From Hypnocyclicus thermotrophus (GTDB taxonomy: Bacteria > Fusobacteriota > Fusobacteriia > Fusobacteriales > Fusobacteriaceae), in assembly GCF_004365575.1 (NCBI RefSeq), contig NZ_SOBG01000009.1, positions 1 to 64,000 on the forward strand: a stretch of 64,000 nucleotides of DNA, given 5' to 3'. The notes beneath the pieces are model-generated. The model was not told the DNA's origin and made no database searches. It saw only the letters and a list, made by a program, of their open reading frames with translations. The position numbers and the translations under genes were made by a program. Position 1 is the first letter of the stretch; every line of letters begins with the position of its first letter. Below are positions 8,304 through 16,815 of the stretch, piece after piece.

Positions 8304-9090
8304 TGTTTTCACCTTTTACATAATATATTTCGCTATTTTCTCCATAATTAATTATTTTAAAATCAACGTTAATATTATTTTCATTAAATTTTGAGGAGAT
8401 AGTAGTATATGCTAAATCATAAGTGTTACTATCTTTACTCATATGTACAAAATATACTTTTTCTATATTTTTATGATAAATATCACAAATTAATTTTGCA
8501 GCGTCATCATTTGAGAGATGTCCGTTATTTGATTTTACTCTTGATTTTAACTGCCAAGGATAATCATTTTGCATAAGCATATCATAGTCGTAATTTGCTT
8601 CAATTATTAATAAATTTAAATTCTTTAAAAAATTTTTAGAATAATTATCAACATAACCAATATCAGTAATTATCCCAATCTTTTTATTTTCTACTTCTAT
8701 CCTATATCCAAGTGTTCTAGTTGCGTCATGCATTACATCAAATGGATATATATTAAAAGTATTAAAAAGATTAAAATTTTTATCAGATATAAAATTTAAA
8801 AGAGAATTTTCTATTTTTCCTAATTTATCTTTTGAAGACTCATAACTTTCTCTTGTTATATAGATAGGAATATTATACTTTCTAGATATAATACCAGCTC
8901 CTAAAATATGGTCAGAATGTTCATGAGTAATAAGAAGAGCATTTACTTTAGAGATATCAACATTTATATTATTTAATTTATCTTTTAGTTTTTTTCCGCT
9001 AAAACCAGCATCTATAAGAATTTTGTGATTATTACTTTCTATAAATATGCTATTTCCACTACTTCCACTGCCTAATATTGCTACTTTCAT
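8296..9090 (-). CDS. MBL-fold metallo-hydrolase, WalJ/YycJ-like
   Basis: The protein is a metallo-beta-lactamase-fold hydrolase resembling WalJ (YycJ/VicX), a predicted 5'-exonuclease-like enzyme linked in Firmicutes to cell-wall and DNA-repair phenotypes. The N-terminus MKVAILGSGSSGNSIFIE is characteristic, and the metal-binding motif THEHSDH is intact (about residues 53-59). Later histidines and the HMSKDS segment near the end complete the site. The open frame extends to 9165, but an AGAAAGG site precedes the ATG at 9090, giving 264 residues, the family's usual size. In this genome it is coupled to the UDG-like gene, not to a WalKR system. Confidence 0.88.
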   Translation of the reverse strand: MKVAILGSGSSGNSIFIESNNHKILIDAGFSGKKLKDKLNNINVDISKVNALLITHEHSDHILGAGIISRKYNIPIYITRESYESSKDKLGKIENSLLNFISDKNFNLFNTFNIYPFDVMHDATRTLGYRIEVENKKIGIITDIGYVDNYSKNFLKNLNLLIIEANYDYDMLMQNDYPWQLKSRVKSNNGHLSNDDAAKLICDIYHKNIEKVYFVHMSKDSNTYDLAYTTISSKFNENNINVDFKIINYGENSEIYYVKGENNG

Positions 9091-9203
9091 ATTAAACCTT
9101 TCTATTTTATATAAATTTAAATTATAAAACATAGTTATACTAAAATAAATAATATTATTAATCAAGAATTAACTTAAGTTTTTCTAAAATTATTTTGAGT
9201 TTT

Positions 9204-9233
9204 TTAAAAAAATAAAGCTCAAATTGAGCTTTA
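9204..9233 (-). terminator. Terminator of the small lipoprotein gene
   Basis: On the minus strand AAAGCTCAA and TTGAGCTTT form a near-perfect hairpin (9214-9232), followed by a run of Ts (9204-9213). The stem begins immediately at the lipoprotein stop codon. Confidence 0.75.
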
Positions 9234-9539
9234 AAAAATAATAAATTTTCTGTTATCTTCTGTGATTTTTATCTCTTTTATATAAGGTTTTCCTTTTTTA
9301 GACCAATAAAGATTATGAATACCAAGAGGTACTTTTAAATAATTGGTACCATGTCGTAAATTATAATTATCAAGTCTAGGAGTACTTATATTATCGGCTA
9401 CAGTTATTTGTACTCTTATTTCTGTGTTTAGTATTTCTCTACGTTCTCTAATAATTGGATGTGTTGTAGCATTAGAAGTAATTGCAGTACAAGAGATAAA
9501 AGATAAAGTTAATATTAATATTAAAATATATTTTTTCAT
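9231..9539 (-). CDS. Small predicted lipoprotein (102 aa)
   Basis: The product has a hydrophobic signal peptide followed by FISC at residues 14-17, a relaxed lipobox, so it is probably lipid-anchored in the cell envelope after cleavage before Cys17. The mature part is about 85 residues, basic, with predicted beta character (EIRVQITVAD, YIKEIKITED), and I recognise no family. The ATG has AAGGAG nine bases upstream, and a terminator overlaps the stop. It is a single gene divergent from dnaE. The envelope location is inferred; the function is unknown. Confidence 0.65.
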   Translation of the reverse strand: MKKYILILILTLSFISCTAITSNATTHPIIRERREILNTEIRVQITVADNISTPRLDNYNLRHGTNYLKVPLGIHNLYWSKKGKPYIKEIKITEDNRKFIIF

Positions 9540-9636
9540 TTTTAATAACTCCTTAATAAAATATAGATTTGTTATTATAATGTAATTTTCGACTTAAATA
9601 TTAATTAGTTTAAATATATTTTAACATATAAAAGCC

Positions 9637-9665
9637 TTGATAGTAAAGTAAATTCGATATATAAT
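9637..9665 (+). promoter_or_regulatory. Promoter of dnaE
   Basis: TTGATA (9637-9642) and a perfect TATAAT (9660-9665) are separated by 17 bases, 36 bases before the dnaE ATG. This is one of the best sigma-70-type matches in the window. Confidence 0.75.
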
Positions 9666-9701
9666 TAAATAAATATAAAATAATAACTTGGAGGAAGATA
9701 G

Positions 9702-12700
9702 ATGAGTGAATTTGTACACTTACATCTACATACGGAATATAGTTTATTAGATGGAGTAGGAAAAATAGATGAATATATAGATAGAGCAAAAGAACTTGGA
9801 ATGAAAGCTCTAGCTATTACTGACCATGGAAATATGTTTGGAGCAATAGAATTTTATAAAAAAGCATTAGCGAAAGGTATAAAACCTATTATTGGAATAG
9901 AGGCATATTTAGCAGAATATAATATGGAAGAAAAAAAAGGTAAAAACTTTCATATAATATTACTGGCAAAAAATGAAAAAGGATATAAAAATTTAATGAA
10001 GTTATCTTCTATTGCATATGAAAAAGGGTTTTATTATAGACCACGTATAGATAAAAATATTTTAAAAGAATATAGTGAAGGAATAATAGCTCTTTCAGCA
10101 TGTATGCAAGGGGAAATTTCTCAAGCATTAATTGAAAATGATAATAATAAAGCAAAAGAGATAGCTCTGGAGTATAAAGATATTTTTGGAGAAAATTTTT
10201 ATATAGAAATTCAAGCAAATGGAATAGTAGAACAAAAAATATTAAATGATAAATTATATAAAATAGCAAAAGAGTGCGAAATAGAAGTTGTTGGAACTAA
10301 TGATGTTCACTATGTATACCATGGTGACAGTGAATTACAAGATATAGTTTTTTGTATACAAACAGGTAAAAAATTAGATGATAAAGATAGAATGAAAATA
10401 GAAACAGATGAACTCTATATGAAATCTAAAGAAGAAATATTTGAAGAATTAGGTAAATATGATGGAGCAATAGAAAATACAATAAAAATATCTAAAAAAT
10501 GTAATGTAGAAATAAAATTTGGTGAATTTAAATTTCCACAATTTGATATACCAGAAAAATTTGGGAATGCTCAAAAATATTTAGAATTTTTAGTTGAAAA
10601 AGGAATAATAAATAGATATAGTGAAAATTTTAATAAAGAAATAGAAAAAAGAGTAGAATATGAATTAGAAATAATCAATAAAATGGGATACGAAGAGTAT
10701 TTTATAGTTGTATGGGACTTTATACATTATGCTAAAAGTAAAAATATACCAATAGGGCCTGGAAGAGGTTCAGCTGCTGGAAGTATAGTAGCATATGCAC
10801 TTGGGATAACAGAACTTGATCCTATAAAATATAATCTAATATTTGAAAGATTTTTAAATCCAGAACGTATATCAATGCCAGATATAGATATAGATATTTG
10901 TCAAGAAAGACGTCATGAAGTAATAGAATATGTAACAAATAAATATGGAATGAATAAAGTAGCACAAATTATTACTTTTGGGACAATGAAAGCTAGAGCA
11001 GCAGTAAGAGATGTTGGGAGAGTAATGGATATTCCACTAAGTAAAGTAGATAAAATAGCAAAGCTAATACCATTTAATATAAATTTAATAACAGCTTTAT
11101 CTAAAATAAAAGAATTAAAAAAAATATATGATAGTGATAGTGAGATAAAAAAATTAATTGATATTTCCATAAGAATAGAAGGAAAAGTAAGACATTCATC
11201 TATACATGCAGCTGGAATAGTAATAACTAAAAATGATCTTATAGAAGAAGTACCTATATATTATGATACTAAAAGTTCTATTTATTCTACTCAATATCAA
11301 ATGAAAGAATTAGAAGATTTAGGGCTTTTAAAAATGGACTTTTTAGGACTTCGAAACCTTACTATCATCCAAAGAACACTTGATTATATAGCAGAAGATA
11401 CAGGAGAAAAATTAGATATTAATAAGATAGAATTAGATAATGAAAAAGTATATAAATTACTTCAAAGAGGAGATACATTAGGGATATTTCAATTAGAATC
11501 AAGTGGAATAACAAAATTAATAAAAAGACTAAAACCAAATAGATTTGAAGATATTATAGCACTTTTAGCCTTATATAGACCAGGGCCTTTGGGTAGTGGG
11601 ATGGTAGATGATTTTATAAAAGCAAAAAATGGGGAAATAAAGATAAAATATCCAGATGATACATTAAAAGATATACTTGAAGAAACTTATGGAGTGATAT
11701 TGTATCAAGAGCAAGTAATGAAAATAGCTAGTATTATGGCTAATTATACTATGGGGGAAGCAGATCTTCTTCGTAGAGCCATGGGAAAAAAGAAAATAGA
11801 AATAATGGAAGAAAATAGAGAAAAATTTGTAAAAAGAGCAATGGAAAAAGGATATACAGAAGATAAAGCTAGATATATATTTAGTCTTGTTGATAAATTT
11901 GCAGGATATGGATTTAATAAATCACATTCTGCAGCATATGCACTTATTGCTTATTGGACAGCATATTTAAAATCAAATTATCCTATTCAGTATTTTGCAG
12001 CTTTAATGACTTCTGAAATACATAATATAGATAAATTGGGACTTTATGTAGAAGATGCAAAAAAACATAAAATAAGATTAAGTGCACCAGATATAAATAA
12101 TCCATCAACAAAATTTGTAATAAAAAATGGTAAAATAATATTTGGACTAGCGGCAATAAAGAATATAGGATTAACAATAGTAGAAAACATAATAAAAGAA
12201 AGATATGAAAATGGAGAGTACAGAAGTTATGAAGATTTTGTAAATAGGACTAAAAAATATGGAATGAATAAAAAAATATTAGAAGCTCTTATACTTGCAG
12301 GAGCTCTTGATAGTTTACCAGGAAATAGAAAACAAAAATATTTAGGAATATCAGAAGTACTTGAAAATGCTAATAAAATTGTGGCACTTGATGAAGTACA
12401 ACAAATGGGACTTTTTGGAGATAGTAGCAAAAAGTTAGATAGTTTTAAATTTCAAAATGTAACAGAATTTGAAAAATCTAGTTTATTAAGGGCGGAAAAA
12501 GAGTATATAGGAATATATATTTCGGGACATCCACTTGATGAGTATAAAGATATATTAGATGTATATGAATTAAATAGCATACGAGAGATACATAATGAAA
12601 ATATAAACTTTGTAAAAACTTTTGGTATAATAAAAAATTTAAAAAAATTAGTAACTAAAAAAAGTAGAGAAAGTATGGCTACATTTATACTTGAAGGATA

Positions 12701-13103
12701 TGATCTAAGTATAGGAGTAACTATTTTTCCAAAAGAGTTTAAAAAATATATGCATTATTTAGTCGAAAATGAAGCAGTATATGTTTCTGGCACTATTAAT
12801 TATGATAATTTTTCTGGTAATGAAGAAAAAAAAATCTTTATACGAGAGATGATACCATTAGGTGATATAGATGAGATTGATAGTTTTAAAGTATATATAT
12901 TAGTGGATGAAAAAGAAAAATCAAAGATGACTAGGTTAAAACAGCTATTAAAAAAATATAAAGGAAATCATAGAGTATATTTAGCAATAAAAAATAAAAG
13001 ACAAGTAATAGAGCTATCTAAAAATTATAGAATTATTCCAACAAAATATTTTATAACAGAGTTAAAAAACATAATAGGAGCTGATAGAATAAAAATTATA
13101 TAA
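9702..13103 (+). CDS. dnaE: DNA polymerase III alpha subunit
   Basis: This is the catalytic subunit of the replicative polymerase. At 1133 residues it is normal for DnaE. The N-terminal PHP domain starts HLHTEYSLLDG; the palm domain carries GPGRGSAAGS (about 352-361) and the catalytic aspartates in PDIDIDI (about 392-398). The GFNKSHSAAYA segment and tandem HhH region follow, then an OB-fold and a C-terminal region. GGAGGAAG lies upstream of the ATG. It is monocistronic, with its own promoter at 9637-9665 and a palindrome at its stop codon. It is of the DnaE type rather than PolC, because it lacks an internal DEDD exonuclease. Confidence 0.97.
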   Translation: MSEFVHLHLHTEYSLLDGVGKIDEYIDRAKELGMKALAITDHGNMFGAIEFYKKALAKGIKPIIGIEAYLAEYNMEEKKGKNFHIILLAKNEKGYKNLMKLSSIAYEKGFYYRPRIDKNILKEYSEGIIALSACMQGEISQALIENDNNKAKEIALEYKDIFGENFYIEIQANGIVEQKILNDKLYKIAKECEIEVVGTNDVHYVYHGDSELQDIVFCIQTGKKLDDKDRMKIETDELYMKSKEEIFEELGKYDGAIENTIKISKKCNVEIKFGEFKFPQFDIPEKFGNAQKYLEFLVEKGIINRYSENFNKEIEKRVEYELEIINKMGYEEYFIVVWDFIHYAKSKNIPIGPGRGSAAGSIVAYALGITELDPIKYNLIFERFLNPERISMPDIDIDICQERRHEVIEYVTNKYGMNKVAQIITFGTMKARAAVRDVGRVMDIPLSKVDKIAKLIPFNINLITALSKIKELKKIYDSDSEIKKLIDISIRIEGKVRHSSIHAAGIVITKNDLIEEVPIYYDTKSSIYSTQYQMKELEDLGLLKMDFLGLRNLTIIQRTLDYIAEDTGEKLDINKIELDNEKVYKLLQRGDTLGIFQLESSGITKLIKRLKPNRFEDIIALLALYRPGPLGSGMVDDFIKAKNGEIKIKYPDDTLKDILEETYGVILYQEQVMKIASIMANYTMGEADLLRRAMGKKKIEIMEENREKFVKRAMEKGYTEDKARYIFSLVDKFAGYGFNKSHSAAYALIAYWTAYLKSNYPIQYFAALMTSEIHNIDKLGLYVEDAKKHKIRLSAPDINNPSTKFVIKNGKIIFGLAAIKNIGLTIVENIIKERYENGEYRSYEDFVNRTKKYGMNKKILEALILAGALDSLPGNRKQKYLGISEVLENANKIVALDEVQQMGLFGDSSKKLDSFKFQNVTEFEKSSLLRAEKEYIGIYISGHPLDEYKDILDVYELNSIREIHNENINFVKTFGIIKNLKKLVTKKSRESMATFILEGYDLSIGVTIFPKEFKKYMHYLVENEAVYVSGTINYDNFSGNEEKKIFIREMIPLGDIDEIDSFKVYILVDEKEKSKMTRLKQLLKKYKGNHRVYLAIKNKRQVIELSKNYRIIPTKYFITELKNIIGADRIKII

Positions 13104-13121
13104 AATAACAATTGTTATTTT
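13102..13121. terminator. Palindrome at the dnaE stop, possible weak terminator
   Basis: AAAATAACAATTGTTATTTT is a perfect 20-base palindrome starting within the dnaE stop codon. It could fold as an 8-base-pair AT-rich hairpin with a 4-base loop. The trailing T-run is short, so termination is uncertain; it could also be a protein-binding site just upstream of the accB-like promoter. Confidence 0.4.
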
Positions 13122-13128
13122 ATTGTTA

Positions 13129-13157
13129 TTGCACTTAAAAAAAAATTGTGATAAAAT
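13129..13157 (+). promoter_or_regulatory. Promoter of the accB-like gene and accC
   Basis: TTGCAC (13129-13134) and TAAAAT (13152-13157) are 17 bases apart, and the -10 has an upstream TGA resembling an extended -10. The start codon follows 39 bases later. No FapR-like or BirA-like operator was recognised. Confidence 0.6.
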
Positions 13158-13196
13158 ACCGTTGAAAGTTGATAATAAATAATAGGAGGGAATATT

Positions 13197-13604
13197 TTGG
13201 AATTCAAAGAAATAAAAAATATAATAAATATTTTAAATGAAACAGATCTTATAGAAATAGATGTTACATTTGGAAAAGAAAGAGTTTTTATAAAAAAAGA
13301 TAATGTAGTAAAACAAGTATTGAAATCGACTAAAGCACCAAAAAAAGAAGAAATGTCTAAAAAAGAATTAATAGAGATAAAATCACAAAATGTAGGAAAT
13401 ATAATTTTATTAAATAAAACAGGGGAACCAATAGTAAAAAAAGGTCAAAGTATAAAAGAAGGAGAAGTATTAGCGTATATAGAATCAGTAGGATTAAAAG
13501 CTGAAGTAAAATCACCAGTTAATGGAATTATATCTGATGTATTATTAGCAGACGGTGATTTAGCAGATTATGGGAAAATTTTATTTTTGATTGAAAAAGC
13601 TTAA
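13197..13604 (+). CDS. accB: Biotin carboxyl carrier-like protein lacking the EAMK motif
   Basis: By position before accC and overall pattern this is the biotin carboxyl carrier subunit of acetyl-CoA carboxylase. It has an N-terminal helix-rich region, a Lys-rich linker (about 40-60) and a C-terminal barrel domain (about 65-135) ending YGKILFLIE. The biotin-attachment hairpin, normally E(A/S)MK followed by a hydrophobic residue, reads ESVGLKAE here (96-103). Gly99 occupies the usual lysine position and the nearest lysine is Lys101. Whether it can be biotinylated is therefore open. Translation begins at TTG (13197), six bases after AGGAGGG. The spacing to accC (16 bases) implies one operon. 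Confidence 0.75.
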   Translation: MEFKEIKNIINILNETDLIEIDVTFGKERVFIKKDNVVKQVLKSTKAPKKEEMSKKELIEIKSQNVGNIILLNKTGEPIVKKGQSIKEGEVLAYIESVGLKAEVKSPVNGIISDVLLADGDLADYGKILFLIEKA

Positions 13605-13620
13605 TTATGGGAGGAGAATA

Positions 13621-14970
13621 ATGTTTAAAAAGATACTTATCGCCAATAGAGGCGAGATAGCAGTAAGAATAATAAGAACCGCTAAAGAAATGGGGATAAA
13701 AACAGTTGCTATTTATTCAGAAGCTGATAAAGAAAGTTTACATGTAAAATTAGCAGATGAGGCTGTATGTGTAGGACCAGCTCTTAGTAGTGAATCATAT
13801 TTGAAAATACCAAATGTAATAGCAGCAGCAGAAGCAGTAGGAGCAGATGCTATTCATCCTGGGTATGGATTTTTAGCAGAAAATTCAGAGTTTGCAAAAA
13901 TATGTGCAGATCACAATATTACATTTATAGGGCCTAGTCCAGAATGTATTATAAATATGGGAGATAAAGCTACGGCTAGAGCAAGTGCTATAAAAAATAA
14001 TGTTCCAATCACAAGAGGATCAGATGGAATTATTTCTGATATAGAAGAAGCTAAAAAACTTGTAAATGAAGTTATTACATATCCGGTAATGATAAAAGCT
14101 ACTGCTGGTGGCGGTGGTAAAGGAATGAGAATAGCTAGAAATGATGAAGAACTTGAAAAAAATATGGTTGCAGCTAGTCAAGAAGCAAAAGCAGCATTTG
14201 GAAATCCAGATGTGTATATAGAAAAATATGTAGAAAATCCTAGACATATAGAAGTGCAAATAGTTGGAGATAAACATGGAAATGTAGTACATTTAGGTGA
14301 AAGAGATTGTTCTATTCAAAGAAGACATCAAAAATTAGTAGAAGAAGCTCCATCGGTAGCAATAGATAGTAAAACAAGAAAAGCTATGGGAGAAGCAGCT
14401 GTAAGACTTGCAAAATCGATAAATTATGATAGTGCAGGTACATTAGAATTTTTATTAGATACTCAAGGAAATTTTTATTTTATGGAAATGAATACTAGAA
14501 TTCAAGTAGAACATACTGTAACAGAAGTAGTAACAGGGGTAGATATAATTAAAGAGCAAATTTTAGCTGCTGCAGGAGAGCCATTATCTATAAAACAAGA
14601 AGATATAGAGATAAAAGGGCATGCAATAGAGTGTAGAATAAATGCTGAAGATAGTGAAAATGGATTTTTACCGTCAGCAGGAACTATAGAAAAATATATT
14701 CCAGCAGGTGGATATGGAATAAGAGTAGATTCTCATTCGTATGCTGGATACACTATTCCTCCATATTATGATTCTATGATTGCAAAACTTATAGTTTATG
14801 GAGATACAAGAAAAGAAGCTATAAATAGAATGAAAAGAGCATTAGACGAATATATAATAGAGGGAGTAGATACAACTATTCCATTTCATAAAAAAGTAAT
14901 GAATAATAAAGTATATAATGAGGGGGATGTATATACTAGCTTTATAGAAACTCATTTAGAAAAAAAATAA
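13621..14970 (+). CDS. accC: Acetyl-CoA carboxylase, biotin carboxylase subunit
   Basis: AccC carboxylates the biotin of its carrier protein with bicarbonate and ATP, the first step of malonyl-CoA synthesis for fatty acids. The 449-residue length is standard. The N-terminus MFKKILIANRGEIAVR, the ATP-grasp glycine loop GGGGKGMRIA, and the catalytic segment MEMNTRIQVEHTVTE are all intact. I chose the ATG at 13621, four bases after GGAGGAG, rather than the frame's earlier start at 13591, which overlaps accB. No carboxyltransferase genes (accA, accD) are nearby in the window. Confidence 0.95.
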   Translation: MFKKILIANRGEIAVRIIRTAKEMGIKTVAIYSEADKESLHVKLADEAVCVGPALSSESYLKIPNVIAAAEAVGADAIHPGYGFLAENSEFAKICADHNITFIGPSPECIINMGDKATARASAIKNNVPITRGSDGIISDIEEAKKLVNEVITYPVMIKATAGGGGKGMRIARNDEELEKNMVAASQEAKAAFGNPDVYIEKYVENPRHIEVQIVGDKHGNVVHLGERDCSIQRRHQKLVEEAPSVAIDSKTRKAMGEAAVRLAKSINYDSAGTLEFLLDTQGNFYFMEMNTRIQVEHTVTEVVTGVDIIKEQILAAAGEPLSIKQEDIEIKGHAIECRINAEDSENGFLPSAGTIEKYIPAGGYGIRVDSHSYAGYTIPPYYDSMIAKLIVYGDTRKEAINRMKRALDEYIIEGVDTTIPFHKKVMNNKVYNEGDVYTSFIETHLEKK

Positions 14971-15107
14971 AGGAATTTATAAAATCTTTTAGAATAATAA
15001 TTTAGATGATTTTAAGAAAAATTTTGTATATTGATTTAGAGTATTAAAATTGATAAATCAAAGTTTTGCGTTGAATTAAAAGTATATAAAAATAAGGAGG
15101 GGTATAA

Positions 15108-15500
15108 ATGGCGGAAGTAGGAAATATAAAAATAGCAGATGAAGTAGTAGCAGTAATAGCGTCAAAAGCTGCCACAAATATAGATGGTGTACATAAAATG
15201 AGTGGAAATGTAGCAGACGAAGTAAACAAATTTTTAGGAAAGAAAAACTCTGCTAAAGGAATAAAAGTAGAAGTAGGAGAAAAAGAATGTACAGTAGATG
15301 CATATATTGTAGTAGACTATGGGAAACCAATACCAGAGGTAGCAAATGCAGTTCAACAAAACATCATTAAAGAAATAACAATGATGACTGGATTAAACGT
15401 AGTAGAAGTAAATGTTTATATTCAAGATTTACATTTTCCTTCAGATGATAAAGAAGAAATAGAAGCTGAAAATGAGGAATTGATAGAAGAAGCGTATTAA
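15108..15500 (+). CDS. Asp23/Gls24 family envelope stress protein
   Basis: The 130-residue soluble protein belongs to the Asp23 (DUF322) family, abundant alkaline-shock proteins in Firmicutes that are tethered to the membrane by AmaP. The pattern GNIKIADEVVAVIASKAATNIDGV at the N-terminus and VEVNVYIQDLHF near the C-terminus is typical. GAGGGG precedes the ATG. It is followed by a clear terminator and then the amaP-like gene, supporting a shared function in envelope homeostasis. Its acidic tail (about 115-130) is common in the family. Confidence 0.9.
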   Translation: MAEVGNIKIADEVVAVIASKAATNIDGVHKMSGNVADEVNKFLGKKNSAKGIKVEVGEKECTVDAYIVVDYGKPIPEVANAVQQNIIKEITMMTGLNVVEVNVYIQDLHFPSDDKEEIEAENEELIEEAY

Positions 15501-15504
15501 AAAT

Positions 15505-15537
15505 TAGCCTCCGATATAAAAGGAGGTTTTTTTTATT
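15505..15537 (+). terminator. Terminator after the Asp23 gene
   Basis: AGCCTCC and GGAGGTT pair (with one G-U) around a short loop and are followed by eight Ts, starting five bases after the stop codon. Confidence 0.85.
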
Positions 15538-15549
15538 TAAAAAAATTAT

Positions 15550-15578
15550 TTGTTATTTTCTTTAAATTAGTATAAAAT
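15550..15578 (+). promoter_or_regulatory. Candidate promoter of the amaP-like operon
   Basis: TTGTTA (15550-15555) and TAAAAT (15573-15578) are 17 bases apart, directly after the Asp23 terminator and 36 bases before the next start codon. This is a pattern match only. Confidence 0.5.
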
Positions 15579-15613
15579 ATATTAGAAATAATAAAAAGAA
15601 AAAGGGTGATATT

Positions 15614-16171
15614 ATGTTGTGGATGTTTTTATTTGCTATAGGTTGGATAGGTTTGGGTATTATATCACTGGGTACAATGTTTTTAGCAGTTTTTCCTAAA
15701 TATTTTTCAATAGTTAATTATTATAATATTAATTTTAGGCTAATAATATTAGGAGTAGGTTTTTTTTATTTTGCATTGTTTATTGAAAAATTACTAAGAC
15801 TTTTTAAAAAAGAGGAAGCTTATTATCTTGATACTGAAAATGGAAAAATAAGAATAACAATTTCAGCACTAAATACTTTAATAAAAAAAGAAATAACAAA
15901 AAGAAAAAATTTAAAACTTATAAAAATGAAAAATAGTATTAATAAAAAAGGTGTTTATGTAAAAATAGAAATAGAAATATTAGAAACAGACAATGTATCT
16001 TTAAAATTAAAAACAATACAAGAAGATATAAAAAATAGAACAAAAGAAGTATTTGATATAGAAGTAAAAAGTGTAGATATAGTGACTAGTAAAGTTAAAG
16101 ATATAGTAAAAGTTGATAATATAGGAGATGAAAATAATGCTGACAGAGATATTAGAGAAATTGATAGTTAA
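15614..16171 (+). CDS. AmaP-like membrane anchor of Asp23
   Basis: The 185-residue protein has two N-terminal membrane helices (about residues 1-30 and 40-60) and a soluble C-terminal DUF322-like domain. This is the plan of AmaP, which anchors Asp23 to the membrane in Staphylococcus. The start AAGGGTGATATTATG has a fair ribosome site. It overlaps the DUF2273 gene by 35 bases. The order Asp23, AmaP, DUF2273 repeats a gene set known from Firmicutes; the anchoring role here is inferred from that conservation. Confidence 0.8.
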   Translation: MLWMFLFAIGWIGLGIISLGTMFLAVFPKYFSIVNYYNINFRLIILGVGFFYFALFIEKLLRLFKKEEAYYLDTENGKIRITISALNTLIKKEITKRKNLKLIKMKNSINKKGVYVKIEIEILETDNVSLKLKTIQEDIKNRTKEVFDIEVKSVDIVTSKVKDIVKVDNIGDENNADRDIREIDS

Positions 16172-16370
16172 TAGAAAAAAAATATTAGCAGCAATACTCG
16201 GATTCATTTTTGGAATAGTATATATATCTTTTGGGTTTTTAGATACTTTAATAGTTGCATTATTTACTATTATTGGTTATAATTACATGAGAATTTATAG
16301 AGAAGTTATTTATTTTTTTAAAAAAGTTTTAAAAAAATTAAAACAATTTGCAAAAAAAATGGAAGAATAA
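16137..16370 (+). CDS. DUF2273-like small membrane protein
   Basis: The 77-residue product has a basic N-terminus, two closely spaced membrane helices (about 18-35 and 38-55) and a Lys-rich tail. The AILGFIFGIVYISFGFLDTL segment fits the DUF2273 pattern seen next to asp23 and amaP in Firmicutes. The ATG at 16137 has GGAG (16124-16127) at proper distance; an ATG nine bases earlier is too close to it. It overlaps the amaP-like gene, so the two are co-translated. Its molecular function is unknown. Confidence 0.75.
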   Translation: MLTEILEKLIVNRKKILAAILGFIFGIVYISFGFLDTLIVALFTIIGYNYMRIYREVIYFFKKVLKKLKQFAKKMEE

Positions 16371-16397
16371 TTATATTATAGATTAGAGAGGTTAAAA

Positions 16398-16805
16398 ATG
16401 AGCAGAAGAGTAGCAAGAGAAGAAGTTTTTAAGATATTATTTGAAAGTGAACTTAGTAACACTGATTTAAAAGATGTACTATTAAGTTATTTAAAAAGAG
16501 AGGAATTAGAAAATTTAAGAGAACCACAAATAAAATTTATAAAAGAATATATTACAGGAATTGCAGAAAATTTAGAAGAAATAAATAAAGTAATAGATGA
16601 AAATATGATAAATTGGAATATTGATAGAATAGGAAATGTGGAAAAAGTTCTTTTGAGATTTGGTGCTTTTGAATTATTAAAAAAAGATACAGGAAAAGAA
16701 ATAGTAGTAAATGAAATAATTGAGATAGCAAAGAAATATGGAAATGAGAAGTCGCATGAATTTATAAATGGAGTGTTAGCAAATATTATAAAATCGATAA
16801 ATTAG
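16398..16805 (+). CDS. nusB: Transcription antitermination protein NusB
   Basis: NusB is a small all-helical RNA-binding protein that, with NusE (S10), assembles the rRNA antitermination complex. The 135-residue length and the pattern SRRVAREEVFKILFE at the N-terminus and VNEIIEIAKKYGNEKSHEFINGVL at the C-terminus are diagnostic. GAGAGG lies upstream of the ATG. It follows the envelope-stress genes by 27 bases and precedes the SpoIIE-type regulator by 10 bases, so these may be one transcript. Confidence 0.95.
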   Translation: MSRRVAREEVFKILFESELSNTDLKDVLLSYLKREELENLREPQIKFIKEYITGIAENLEEINKVIDENMINWNIDRIGNVEKVLLRFGAFELLKKDTGKEIVVNEIIEIAKKYGNEKSHEFINGVLANIIKSIN

Positions 16806-16815
16806 GTGAGTATAG

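Noticed and set aside
14020-14292. Minus-strand Phe/Ser/Tyr-rich frame within accC
   Set aside because: It is fully antisense to accC and has no supporting signals.
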